A DNA stretch of 59,652 nucleotides from Paludibacteraceae bacterium (GCA_905233375.1 CAJOEJ010000017.1:1-59652); one strand, 5' to 3'. Numbered from the stretch's first letter, positions 26,329 through 36,182 are shown. Numbers and translations are program-made. Notes: a model not told the origin generated them from the letters alone.

Positions 26329-27726
26329 ATGGCACGGATATTCATTTCATACAAGCGGGCGGATAAGGAGATTGTTTTTCCGCTGAAGGACAAGATAGAA
26401 GCGGCGACCGGTGAACCTTGTTGGATAGATCTGGACGGCATTGAGAGCGATGCACAGTTTGTGGAGGTGATTATGAACGCGATCGATGAAACCTCTGTCG
26501 TTCTGTTTATGTACTCCCGTCACCACTCGGAAATCAAGAATTACTCCACCGATTGGACCATCCGTGAATTGAATTATGCGCAGGACGAAGGCAAACGGAT
26601 TGTATTTGTCAATATAGACGGCACTCCGTTGACCAGATGGTTCAAATTTATGTTCCCTCAGCAGCAACAAACAGACGCCACCAATCCGCAAGCGTTCGAG
26701 AGATTATTAAAGGACTTGCAGAAATGGTTGGGAACTAACGTTTCACGCTCCAAACCTCAACCGTTAACACCGCCGGAGCAGATACAGCCGCTGACACAGA
26801 TACAGCCGCTACAACAGGTACAGCCGCTCGTCAAAAACAAACCTAAGTCCGTTTCACAGGTTCGTACCACGCCCGTTATAAAAGATAGTATAGAGGAGGA
26901 AAATCAGGACGAGATGCGTCTGAGGAAAGCGGAAAAAGCATTCAACGCACAACAATATCCGGTATCCGTCCCTGTCTTCAAGGAATTGGCTCAAAAAGGG
27001 AACGCACGTGCTCTGTATTGGTACGGAGTCGCTTGCGAAACCGGTCAGGGTACGAAACGGGCGATCAATGAGGCATGGAGATGTTATGCGGAGAGTGCCA
27101 GACAGGGATATATCCCGGCATTCCAGAAACTGGATCTGCCGATGGTTCTGCAATCCACCAAAAAAGAGATTCTGGGCTCCTCATTACATAATATGGAATC
27201 ATTGGCCTCGATGGTTCAGAATGATACCTCCGTATCCCTTATACGCCTCCCCGAAGAGCATGATCCGGGAGCTTTCATCGGGCTCCTGAATATGAAAGTA
27301 CAGAAAAATGCCACTCCGCGCGAGGTAGAAGGCGTATGGCATTTTACGCTCAAAGCGGATATCAGTATGTATGGTTACAAAGGGCGGGACATCGGCGTGC
27401 TGTACTACCTCTATCCTGCCGATGCAGACCCGGCGGAAATAGCGAAAATAGTGTCCAAGAACCCTACCACCAGAAAGACGAAAAACATGGCAGGGTATTG
27501 GAAGATGACCGTTCCGTATCATAGCACCCAGTGGATTGGTCTTCCTGTCCGTATCACGGAATCCTATTTCCCTCCTTTTGAAAGAGATCAAAAACGGAAA
27601 TACTGCCTGCATGTGGCGGTATGGGATATGCAAACGAACAAGCATATTGCCGAAAAGAGATGCACTTTTACACTCCAATACACCAAGACTCTCTTTGGAC
27701 GGGAAACATTTGTTTTGAATACATAA
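26329..27726 (+). CDS. TIR-domain protein with Pro/Gln linker, Sel1 repeat and unknown C-terminal domain
   Basis: A 465-residue protein starting MARIFISYKRADKEIVFPL, one base after the previous stop. The TIR domain (1-140) is clearly paralogous to that of the first gene (DLDGIES motif in both), with the catalytic-type Glu in DWTIRELNYAQDEGKRI. A linker of PLTPPEQIQPLTQIQPLQQV repeats follows, then one or two Sel1-like repeats near 215-265, then about 190 residues of beta-rich sequence (GVWHFTLKADISMYGYKGRD, CLHVAVWDMQTNKHIAEKRC) that I do not recognise. The two genes form an operon. Confidence 0.85.
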   Translation: MARIFISYKRADKEIVFPLKDKIEAATGEPCWIDLDGIESDAQFVEVIMNAIDETSVVLFMYSRHHSEIKNYSTDWTIRELNYAQDEGKRIVFVNIDGTPLTRWFKFMFPQQQQTDATNPQAFERLLKDLQKWLGTNVSRSKPQPLTPPEQIQPLTQIQPLQQVQPLVKNKPKSVSQVRTTPVIKDSIEEENQDEMRLRKAEKAFNAQQYPVSVPVFKELAQKGNARALYWYGVACETGQGTKRAINEAWRCYAESARQGYIPAFQKLDLPMVLQSTKKEILGSSLHNMESLASMVQNDTSVSLIRLPEEHDPGAFIGLLNMKVQKNATPREVEGVWHFTLKADISMYGYKGRDIGVLYYLYPADADPAEIAKIVSKNPTTRKTKNMAGYWKMTVPYHSTQWIGLPVRITESYFPPFERDQKRKYCLHVAVWDMQTNKHIAEKRCTFTLQYTKTLFGRETFVLNT

Positions 27727-27781
27727 CCCCACAAAAATTTGTGTAACTTCGGACGCCGCCTGCTACGCATTCCCCCGAATT

Positions 27782-27894
27782 TACGTTCGCACGTTTGTGC
27801 AAATAGACATGGCTTTCCCGCTAAAAATCCAAATAAAATTGTTTTTTATCGTAAAATCCTTGTCTATTTCAAATTTTTGTAGTAATTTTGCAGC
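27782..27894 (+). repeat. Upstream region homologous to that of the TIR-Sel1 operon (copy B)
   Basis: Partner of 25281-25393. The mini-hairpin has changed (TTCGCAC...GTGCAAA) but the pairing GCAC/GTGC is kept, and spacing to the promoter is the same. Confidence 0.75.
27860..27890 (+). promoter_or_regulatory. Promoter of the CAP-domain/giant-protein operon
   Basis: TTG (27860-27862), 20 bases, TAATTTTG (27883-27890), about 21 bases before ATG 27912. Confidence 0.78.
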
Positions 27895-27911
27895 CGAAAT
27901 TGAAATTTGCC

Positions 27912-28481
27912 ATGCGCTTGAAACAATTACTCTTACTTCTACTCTCCGTTATCAGTGGACACGTATATGCCCAGTGGTCGGATGATATGTACCCGCGCTA
28001 TTCGTATGACGATTATACGGATTATGCCGCTTTTAATCAGTCGATATCCGCTACCGGATATGATGCTCATTTGTTGGAAGCCGCTATCTTTTATGAAACG
28101 AACCGTCAACGGGTGAAGCACGGTTTGTCCCAGCTGCAGTTTGACCATAACCTGCGTGTGTGCGCCCATAATCACTCGGTTGATATGGTACAACAGGATT
28201 TCTTCTCCCATACAAGTCCTGTTGCCGGGAAGGAACGCATGAAAAATCGTCTGGCGCAAGTGGGATATACGAATTGCGCCAGTGCGGAGAATATCGCTTA
28301 TGGTCCCATCCAGTCTACCTACGCGGAAACAGCACAATATCTGTTAAAGATATGGATGAATTCGTCCGGTCATCGCGAGAATATCCTGGACTATTATACT
28401 CATCTGGGTTGCGGCGCGGCGTTCTACAAAGAAGATTCATTCATATACGTGAAAGCCACCCAGAATTTCGTTAAGAAATAA
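27912..28481 (+). CDS. Secreted CAP-domain protein (SCP/PR-1 family)
   Basis: A 189-residue protein with a signal peptide (MRLKQLLLLLLSVISGHVYAQ) and one CAP domain. CAP hallmarks are FYETNRQRVKHGLSQLQFDHNLRVCAHNHSVDM, the HTSP segment, SAENIAYG and WMNSSGHRENILD. The His and Glu residues of the CAP cleft are present. Bacterial CAP proteins are extracytoplasmic and their activities are mostly unknown. The giant repeat protein follows after 14 bases. ATG 27912 is preferred to an upstream TTG inside the promoter. Confidence 0.88.
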   Translation: MRLKQLLLLLLSVISGHVYAQWSDDMYPRYSYDDYTDYAAFNQSISATGYDAHLLEAAIFYETNRQRVKHGLSQLQFDHNLRVCAHNHSVDMVQQDFFSHTSPVAGKERMKNRLAQVGYTNCASAENIAYGPIQSTYAETAQYLLKIWMNSSGHRENILDYYTHLGCGAAFYKEDSFIYVKATQNFVKK

Positions 28482-28495
28482 GTTCGCGTGTCTCC

Positions 28496-31400
28496 GTGTC
28501 TCATCGTTTCTCCTTCATATTAGTTCTGTCGCTCCTGCTCGTAACCGCTCCGTTACGGGCGCAGATTGATGATATGGATACCGATCTTTGGACGAACACG
28601 GAATACAATACGACGGAAGGTAAGGAGTTTTGGGTGACCTATAAGCGTAACAGCGGATCGAGTGGTCAGGATAACAAAGATATGTTCCTGTATATCTATG
28701 CCACCTCCAGGGAAAATGCACGTGTCACCGTTAAGAATCCGAATAACACCGAGAGCGCTATCACGTTCAATGTGCGGGCAGGGAAACAAGATTCGTGCCT
28801 GATTCCGAACAACTGGGCGTATATCGAAGATGATAAGACGATAAGTAACTTCGGTGTGAAAGTGACCTCCGATAAGCCGATAGCTCTTTATGCTACCAAT
28901 CAGCATAGTTCGGGTAAATATGATGCTACGAACATTCTTCCTACCACCGCCTTGATGGGTGAGTACGTCATCCAGACCTACCGGATAGACCAATACTCGA
29001 CAGAGTTTGCGTTGATAGCCACACAGAATCAGAGTGTTACCATCAAGCTAAGGAAGACGACCATTGATATCCCTGAATATGAGACAAACGGCAGGGTTGT
29101 TGTCACCTCTACCCAGACGGAGACGATTACGCTTAATATGCGTGCCGGTCAGACGTATCTGTACCGCTCCGCCTCGGATGACGGAGGAAACAGTGCCAAC
29201 CGTGCTACCTCTCTTTCCGGTACCACGATATGCTCCGATTACCCGTTAGCGGTGTTTATTGGCGGTCAAAGTGCCAAGATTCCCTCCGATCCGGAGAACC
29301 ACATTTTTTCGCAAGCTTATCCGACAGATAAATGGGGTAAGACGTTTTATGTTACTCCGACGTACGGAATGGTGTATGATTATATACAGTTTACGGCATG
29401 CAAAAATAGTACGCAGATTTTCAAGAATGGAACACACATCGCTACAATCAATGCCCGGGAGAGTTATATTGATACATTGAAGTCTGTGTTGAATTACGCA
29501 AGTGCTGCTGATTTCATCAATCTGAATGTCTCCTACACACCGAATGTGGCACGATATACTACCAGTGAGGTGGCGGAGTGCTTTCTATATGGGACATCGA
29601 ATACAGCCAACCATCCTTCTCTTGAAGGATCGGAACTAACCACCACCAATACCAACTACGGTGCACCGGTCCTTACTCCGATCATCCCGCAGGAATTGGC
29701 TATGCAAAGTACGATGTTTGCCACCTTTACCAAGACGAATACCGAACTGAAACACTATGTAAACATCGTGACTCTTACAGCAGAGAAAAACGGCATGCGT
29801 TTGGACGGTGCCAATATATCCGGTGATTTTCAACCGATTCCCAATACGACATACTCGTATGCCATTAAAGAAGTCAGTCGTGGAGCACATAAACTGGAGA
29901 ACGTGGGAGGAAAAGTGACAAGTACCTTTACCGCACGTGTCTACGGTATGGGTTCGAGTTCGTCTTCCAAAGAATCCTACGCTTATGCAGTCGGTAGTCG
30001 TGTGAGCAGAAAAACGGATATGTTGGTGAACAATCAGTATATCAAAGAAAAAACCATCTGTGTCACGCAGAGTCTGGATTTTACCGGTCTTATAGAAGGA
30101 GAATATACCTCCTACAATTGGAATTTCCATGATTATGGAGGAACTACCACAGGAACGGGTTTGAATAAGACGCACCGGTTCAGTAGCGCAGGGGACTACG
30201 GAGTGGAGCTGATAGTAAACCGTCCTTATCCCTATCTGTGTTCCGGCGAAACGGGTATTTATACGGACTCTGTAGAAGACCGCGTTTCTGTGACCATTCA
30301 CGTCAAAGACCGCTACAACGCCAACTTTCACAAAAAGATCTGTAACGGGGAGACCGTAACACTGCAGGGACGCGACGAGAATGGAGCCATTCAAGAATAT
30401 ACGTATAACTCAAACTATACCGGACAAAAGAAATTCTATACTGTTGACGGGTGCGACAGTATCGTGGATATCAAAATCGAAGTGGGATATCCCGAGTCGG
30501 AAACGTATACCCAAACAGCATGTAACAGTTATACATGGCACGGGCAGACTTATACGGAATCCGGCACATATACTTGGAACACCAAGACCGAATATAACTG
30601 TGACCGTACGGAGACATTGAAACTAACGATACTCAAACCGGTTCCGGGTCCGATTACAGATCTTACCATCTGTGCTAACAGCACTTATCCCTGGAATGGG
30701 CAAAATATTACAAAAGCCGGTACATATACAGCCACCCTTAAAGCAGCGAACGGATGTGACAGTATCGCTACGTTGCGGGTAAAGGTGGAAAATGAATATC
30801 TCAAGGAAGAGACGGTCAAACGTTGTTATGGAGAAAGTTATACATGGCGCGGAAAAACACTGACAATTGCCAATACCTATACCGAACACTCTCCTTCTCC
30901 CAATGGATGTGACAGTACGTTTATTCTCCATTTGATATTCTATCCCGATTATAGCAATATCCGGAAAACAGCAGAGACGTGTGGAAACAAACCATACATC
31001 TTCGGCAACGAGTCACTCACCAAAAGCGGCACGTACACCAAGACCTTCACTTCCGTGGGAGGTTGTGACAGTACGGTAACGCTGACTCTGACGGTATGGC
31101 CGTTGGAGTACGACACTATCCGCGAGAATATATGTGCCGGAGAGCGATACCTGTTTGGCGGGAAACAACTGACCACGCCCGGTGAATATAAAACGACAGA
31201 AACAAATACACATGGTTGTACCAAAACGACCGTATTGTATTTGACGGTCAACCCGCATACCACCAAATATGACACGATACGGATATGTGAACAAGCGTTG
31301 CCGTTTACCTATGCCGGCAAATATGTTGCGACCAAAGCAGGAGATTATTCGCAGAAGTTAGACTTTAAGAACCAATACGGCTGTGACTCTATATACAAAT

Positions 31401-34400
31401 TGCACCTTATTGTTGACAAGACCATCGTTACACCAATTACTATTAGCCGTTGTGACTACGAAGGACCTTACAACCATCCGGACAACCGGGCGACAAAACT
31501 ACAGAACCTGACCGCGACCGGAACCTATCGCGATACCCTGACGGCTGTCAATGGGTGTGACAGTATATTGGTACTGCGTTTGACGGTAGGGCAAAGAACC
31601 TATTCGCAACTGGCTGTCACCGAGTGCGACAACAACCTTCCGTGGCAGGACAAAAACAAGCCGGCACTCTTTTTATACAGAGACAGCACGTATAATGACA
31701 CCATTCTGAACAAACAAGGATGCGATTCCGTCGTCACGGTGACTTTCAAGGTGAATAAGACCTACAACGTGACGGTCGATACTACGATTTGTGAGTCTGA
31801 AATCCCGTATAATCATCCTGACAAGCGTTTTACAACATTCAGAAACCTCCGCTCTTCCCAAACGCTCACTCAAACCGTTTCAAGCATACAAGGTTGTGAC
31901 AGTACGGTGACATTACGGCTTACCGTCCTTCCTACCACCTATAACCACCAATATGTGCGTCTATGCGAAGAAGCGCTTCCTTATACCTACGGCGATCATG
32001 GGAAACAGGCAAGGACTGACGGCGAATACCGGGACACGCTCAACACCAAGAACCACTATGGATGTGACAGCATATTGGTGTTGCACTTCACGGTACTCAA
32101 GACGATCATCGACAGGCAACAGGTAGTGCGGTGCGATAACGAAGTGCCTTACAACCATCCGGACACCCGGGCTGCAAAACTGCAGAACCTGACCACCACC
32201 GGTACCTACCGCGATACCCTGACGGCGGTCAATGGGTGCGACAGTATTATTGAGTTGAAGTTACAGGTGTGGAAGACGTTCGAGAACGATGAGCGACAGG
32301 CTATATGCGACTATGAGACGTTCAATTTCCACGGACATGTGTTCAAGAACATGACCGCACAGACAGACCCGTATCGTTTCGATACGATCTTGCCGACCGT
32401 CCACGGTTGCGATTCCTTGGTACATTTGTATCTGACCGTTTATCCCTCCTATAAGATTCCGACGGATAGTAAAACAATATGCCAGGATAAAGAACATCCG
32501 AATTGGGAATGGCGCGATGACGATGGTACGCTACATGGAATCGTTTCGATAGCGGAACCTCGGGAATTATTCCTGGCTGATACGATGAAGACCATTCACG
32601 GTTGTGACAGTATCTTCGGTATTCAACTGCGTATCATTCCCTCTTACCGGTTCGATTCGCTTTATACCCTTTGCCAGAATGAACGCATTTCGTGGCAGGG
32701 AAAATCCTATTGCGGAGACAAGGCGTCTTCGCAAGCGGGAGATCGTGTACTGACTCCCGGGCTATACCGTGATACGGTCAAACGACAAACGGCAGAAGGA
32801 TGTGACAGTATTTTCTATCTCCAACTGCGCGTGGATCCGACATACGATACGAACGTCAATATGATCGTGTGCGATAACCAGGACGAGCATGGTTTTAGTC
32901 TGCATGACACCCGCGGAACGGTCATTCAGGATGAACTGCCGTTTGCCCCTTCGCCCTCAGTGGAAGGAGTAACCAAACCGACGCAGTTTATCGATCGGGA
33001 TTATATGCTGAAAACCATTCATGGCTGTGACTCAGCGGTGCATCTGCACTTGACCGTTTATCCGACGTACGAGTTTGTCACGCAAGCGAAAATATGTGGC
33101 ACGGAGGATTATTTGTGGCGGGGTAAGATGTACTATGAAACCGGCACCTATTACGATACGTTGCCGACTATGAACGGCTGTGACTCCGTATATGTGCTGG
33201 AGTTGTACAAAAAGCCTATGTTGCTGATTCCGATGTTTGACACGATATGTGATAATGAAACCTACCAGCATGTGGATACCCTGTGGTACACCAACGGATC
33301 CCATACGCTCGTTGAGACCATGGTGTGGACTCCGGGGATGCCGATTCCGCAGACTTATTCGGATGTGACGTTCCGTAGCCGCGAAGACGGCTGTGACAGC
33401 GTGGTCTATCGCTATTGGCTGCACATTAAACAGACCTATACTTTTGCATATACCGCTGCAATATGTTCCAATGAGTCATACACAACAAAGGAGCACGTGT
33501 TTACCGGTTATGAGTTTGAAGTGGAACCTGGGGATCCGCTTCAACCCTATGATACCGTTTTCTATGACCGATATACTGCCGTCAACGGCTGTGACTCCGT
33601 CTATGAACTGAATGCAACAATCTACCCCGCCTACCGGCATCGCGATACGATAACCATTTGCGATGACGGGGAAGCAACATGGCGTGATAAGACTTACCAA
33701 GGCAGCATGTACGGCAACACTTTGGGAGACGGCTATCCTGCAGGGGAGCACGTGCTGTATGATTCGCTCAAAACCGCAATACATAACTGTGACTCGATCT
33801 ATGAGCTGCACCTCATGGTGATGCCGACCTATCTGATAGAAGAGAACATCGCCAAATGTGCGGACGAGGACATGACGTGGCACGGCATAAACATGGATCA
33901 TCTGGAGGTGGGTTCGCATTTCTTCACGGATAGTCTGACTACCGTGACCTATGGTTGTGACTCGGTGTATCACCTCTATCTGACGGTCAACGATACGACC
34001 CGTGAAATACGGCATGACACGATCTGCTATCCCGAGACCTACGATTTCCACGGCAAACCGCTGACCGAAGCCGGGTATTACTACGACACCACCCTCAATG
34101 AATGGAACTGTCATCATTTTACACATCTCTATCTCGAAGTCATCGAGCCGACAGTGCCGACAGCATGGGCGGATTCGATCTGCGCGGACGACGATGCGTA
34201 CGACCTTTTCTATACCTATACCGGCGAATATGATCCTATCGCCTATTCGGTGAAATATGACGAAGAAGGACATCGTAACGGCTTTGAAGATATCATCAAC
34301 CAGCCTATCACAAGTCCGGATGAGTTGTCTTGGCTGCGCATACCGATGCCCAATGTCAAGGACGACCGGACCAGGTATCCCAAACCCAATTACTATAATA

Positions 34401-35026
34401 TCAAGCTGGTACTTGATAATGGTATTTGCACGAATCCCGATTTGTGCAGTACCGATACCTCTATCGTTCTCAGTTATCCTTCGTGGATCACGCAGCAACG
34501 CTTCGGGGATGTCATAGCGCTATATAACGACAAGTACAACGGTGGTTACCATTGGTGGGCTTATCAGTGGTATCATGGCGATGAACTGCTGGTTGGCGAG
34601 ACCCATGAGTATCTCTATGTGCCGACAGGTCTGGTCGTAGGAGACGAGTACCACGTCCGGCTCACGCGTGTCGGAGAGTCCGTCAGTTTCCAGACCTGCC
34701 CGATCACCATTGTCGCCGATCCGGTTAATAACGATTTTGCGCCGAACATGGGATACCTGGCTGCTACACCGACATGCGTCTGTCGTTGTCATCCTTTCAT
34801 CAATATCCTCTCCCGTCGTGACGGCTATTATCGGATCTCGTATAATGGCGTACCTGTCAAAGAAGGCGTCTTCCGGGCGGATGTGACCGAAGTGGAGCTA
34901 CCGATTCACGTGGACGGCATGTATAACATCCAGCTATGGTCACCCGATACGCCTGAAGAACCCTATCGGTCTATTAAATTTTTAGTTTTACCGCAATGTC
35001 CCAATTACGAAAGTATACCATTCTGA
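28496..35026 (+). CDS. Giant secreted repeat protein (IgGFc-like N-terminus, PKD-like domain, 22 GCDS repeats)
   Basis: A 2176-residue surface or secreted protein, GTG start, signal peptide MSHRFSFILVLSLLLVTAPLRAQ. Residues about 35-480 resemble the IgGFc-binding N-terminal domain family (EGKEFWVTYKRN, LYIYATSRENARVTV). A PKD-like segment follows near 545-600 (YNWNFHDYGG...HRFSSAGDYGVELIV). From about 610 to 1880 there are roughly 22 units of 50-80 residues with a Cys near the start, a TYxWxG/GTYxDTL middle and an NGCDSIxxLxLTV end. The last 290 residues are a different beta-rich domain. The paired Cys in each unit suggest disulfides. Probably an adhesin or matrix protein; the export route is not shown. 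Confidence 0.82.
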   Translation: MSHRFSFILVLSLLLVTAPLRAQIDDMDTDLWTNTEYNTTEGKEFWVTYKRNSGSSGQDNKDMFLYIYATSRENARVTVKNPNNTESAITFNVRAGKQDSCLIPNNWAYIEDDKTISNFGVKVTSDKPIALYATNQHSSGKYDATNILPTTALMGEYVIQTYRIDQYSTEFALIATQNQSVTIKLRKTTIDIPEYETNGRVVVTSTQTETITLNMRAGQTYLYRSASDDGGNSANRATSLSGTTICSDYPLAVFIGGQSAKIPSDPENHIFSQAYPTDKWGKTFYVTPTYGMVYDYIQFTACKNSTQIFKNGTHIATINARESYIDTLKSVLNYASAADFINLNVSYTPNVARYTTSEVAECFLYGTSNTANHPSLEGSELTTTNTNYGAPVLTPIIPQELAMQSTMFATFTKTNTELKHYVNIVTLTAEKNGMRLDGANISGDFQPIPNTTYSYAIKEVSRGAHKLENVGGKVTSTFTARVYGMGSSSSSKESYAYAVGSRVSRKTDMLVNNQYIKEKTICVTQSLDFTGLIEGEYTSYNWNFHDYGGTTTGTGLNKTHRFSSAGDYGVELIVNRPYPYLCSGETGIYTDSVEDRVSVTIHVKDRYNANFHKKICNGETVTLQGRDENGAIQEYTYNSNYTGQKKFYTVDGCDSIVDIKIEVGYPESETYTQTACNSYTWHGQTYTESGTYTWNTKTEYNCDRTETLKLTILKPVPGPITDLTICANSTYPWNGQNITKAGTYTATLKAANGCDSIATLRVKVENEYLKEETVKRCYGESYTWRGKTLTIANTYTEHSPSPNGCDSTFILHLIFYPDYSNIRKTAETCGNKPYIFGNESLTKSGTYTKTFTSVGGCDSTVTLTLTVWPLEYDTIRENICAGERYLFGGKQLTTPGEYKTTETNTHGCTKTTVLYLTVNPHTTKYDTIRICEQALPFTYAGKYVATKAGDYSQKLDFKNQYGCDSIYKLHLIVDKTIVTPITISRCDYEGPYNHPDNRATKLQNLTATGTYRDTLTAVNGCDSILVLRLTVGQRTYSQLAVTECDNNLPWQDKNKPALFLYRDSTYNDTILNKQGCDSVVTVTFKVNKTYNVTVDTTICESEIPYNHPDKRFTTFRNLRSSQTLTQTVSSIQGCDSTVTLRLTVLPTTYNHQYVRLCEEALPYTYGDHGKQARTDGEYRDTLNTKNHYGCDSILVLHFTVLKTIIDRQQVVRCDNEVPYNHPDTRAAKLQNLTTTGTYRDTLTAVNGCDSIIELKLQVWKTFENDERQAICDYETFNFHGHVFKNMTAQTDPYRFDTILPTVHGCDSLVHLYLTVYPSYKIPTDSKTICQDKEHPNWEWRDDDGTLHGIVSIAEPRELFLADTMKTIHGCDSIFGIQLRIIPSYRFDSLYTLCQNERISWQGKSYCGDKASSQAGDRVLTPGLYRDTVKRQTAEGCDSIFYLQLRVDPTYDTNVNMIVCDNQDEHGFSLHDTRGTVIQDELPFAPSPSVEGVTKPTQFIDRDYMLKTIHGCDSAVHLHLTVYPTYEFVTQAKICGTEDYLWRGKMYYETGTYYDTLPTMNGCDSVYVLELYKKPMLLIPMFDTICDNETYQHVDTLWYTNGSHTLVETMVWTPGMPIPQTYSDVTFRSREDGCDSVVYRYWLHIKQTYTFAYTAAICSNESYTTKEHVFTGYEFEVEPGDPLQPYDTVFYDRYTAVNGCDSVYELNATIYPAYRHRDTITICDDGEATWRDKTYQGSMYGNTLGDGYPAGEHVLYDSLKTAIHNCDSIYELHLMVMPTYLIEENIAKCADEDMTWHGINMDHLEVGSHFFTDSLTTVTYGCDSVYHLYLTVNDTTREIRHDTICYPETYDFHGKPLTEAGYYYDTTLNEWNCHHFTHLYLEVIEPTVPTAWADSICADDDAYDLFYTYTGEYDPIAYSVKYDEEGHRNGFEDIINQPITSPDELSWLRIPMPNVKDDRTRYPKPNYYNIKLVLDNGICTNPDLCSTDTSIVLSYPSWITQQRFGDVIALYNDKYNGGYHWWAYQWYHGDELLVGETHEYLYVPTGLVVGDEYHVRLTRVGESVSFQTCPITIVADPVNNDFAPNMGYLAATPTCVCRCHPFINILSRRDGYYRISYNGVPVKEGVFRADVTEVELPIHVDGMYNIQLWSPDTPEEPYRSIKFLVLPQCPNYESIPF
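30330..34140 (+). repeat. Intragenic tandem repeats coding GCDS modules
   Basis: About 22 degenerate tandem units. Two are much closer than the rest: the units around 31450-31570 and 32130-32260 share YNHPD, KLQNLT and GTYRDTLTAVNGCDSI and are near-identical in DNA, pointing to recent intragenic duplication. The next units after each are also related (ALPYTYG versus ALPFTYA). Confidence 0.8.
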
Positions 35027-36066
35027 TTTTCTGTCTTTTGTCCTTGCAGACAGCGTGGGCACAGCTAAGATATAAAGTCGCCGAGAGGGACGAATACGCC
35101 CTCGATGACCTCTATGGCTTGACCTTCAAAGACAAGAATAAAAAGATCGATGCCTTCTGGGGATTGCATGCTTCCCAGTATGCCGGTGAGCATCATCTTT
35201 TTGGATTCTCCGCCGAAGGAGCATGGAGCACTTTCTTCTCCAATTGGAATGCGTCGCTCATACTACCCGGAGGAGGGGCTCTCGGAGCGCATTTCCTGTA
35301 TGAGTTTCAGTATAGCGGACTACTCGTGCAAACCGGAATAGGCGTTAACGTCCAGCAGGTGTACACCAATGTATGGGATTCCTGTATCTATCATTATGGA
35401 ATGCATGACAAATGGGAGGGAGTGGAAAGTGCCGAGTTTACGCTCAAGCATGAGTTCACGAACCGGCAGGATCTGTCACGGAATATCTATATGCAGGTTC
35501 CGCTGTATGTGGGGCAGTACCTTTTCAGCTCTGCCGGAGTATGGTATTATCTTGCCGGCTTCCATTTCAGTTATACCCATTGGGGGGATACCAGGCAGAG
35601 AGCGATAGGAACGACCATGGCGCGGTACGAACCCTTCCTGGGCGTTTGGCATGAGATGGATAACCACGGCTACCGGAAGGACGTGCCTATCGAACGGAAG
35701 GGGGACAGGTTAAAACTCAAATTTGATGTCTTGGCGCATGTGGAATTCGGGTATGAATATACCACGTTTAATACCGGTCGCGTGTATTATTCCCGACCCG
35801 GAGACCGTATCGATTGCCGATTGCGTTTTGCTACGTTCTGCGAGCTCAGTATGCCGAATATATGCCCGAAAACGGATAATGTCATCTATGGTCTGCCGGA
35901 AGAGTCCATCTATGATTTTCCGACCTATCGGATGGATCATATCTTCTCTTCCCGGGACGCCAAGACCTATGAGGTGCGGAACCTTTATGTCGGTATCCGT
36001 CTCACGGTCTTGTTCGGCTTGCCGTGGAAAGAGAAGTGTATTCTCTGCGATCCCGGTAAACATTGA
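34996..36066 (+). CDS. Outer-membrane beta-barrel protein paired with the giant repeat protein
   Basis: A 356-residue protein with a signal peptide (ILIFCLLSLQTAWAQ) and amphipathic strands throughout (HHLFGFSAEGAWSTFF, LGAHFLYEFQYSGLLVQTGIGV, YYLAGFHFSYTHWGD, LYVGIRLTVLFGL). It overlaps the giant gene by 31 bases, so the two are co-translated. This pairing recalls PorP/SprF-type partners that follow large adhesins in type 9 secretion systems, but no clear PorP/SprF motif is visible. It may anchor or export the giant protein. Confidence 0.75.
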   Translation: MSQLRKYTILIFCLLSLQTAWAQLRYKVAERDEYALDDLYGLTFKDKNKKIDAFWGLHASQYAGEHHLFGFSAEGAWSTFFSNWNASLILPGGGALGAHFLYEFQYSGLLVQTGIGVNVQQVYTNVWDSCIYHYGMHDKWEGVESAEFTLKHEFTNRQDLSRNIYMQVPLYVGQYLFSSAGVWYYLAGFHFSYTHWGDTRQRAIGTTMARYEPFLGVWHEMDNHGYRKDVPIERKGDRLKLKFDVLAHVEFGYEYTTFNTGRVYYSRPGDRIDCRLRFATFCELSMPNICPKTDNVIYGLPEESIYDFPTYRMDHIFSSRDAKTYEVRNLYVGIRLTVLFGLPWKEKCILCDPGKH

Positions 36067-36084
36067 TAAAAATAGAACATTTCT

Positions 36085-36142
36085 CGTACACGAGAGCATG
36101 TCGAGATCAAGTCGAGAGCAAACCGAGATCATCTCGAGGGCA
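36085..36142 (+). repeat. Degenerate 11-base-period repeat between the outer-membrane gene and glmS
   Basis: Units CATGTCGAGAT, CAAGTCGAGAG, CAAACCGAGAT and CATCTCGAGGG follow exactly with period 11, preceded by a looser unit. Same core as the arrays at 8937 and 21715. Confidence 0.75.
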
Positions 36143-36182
36143 ATTCCACGGACAAATAAAACATTCCTGCAAATCTTCTCCC

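Noticed and set aside
28496..35026. Giant repeat protein as a SprB gliding adhesin
   Set aside because: The GCDS modules and IgGFc-like head differ from SprB, and no gliding or type 9 secretion core gene is in the window.
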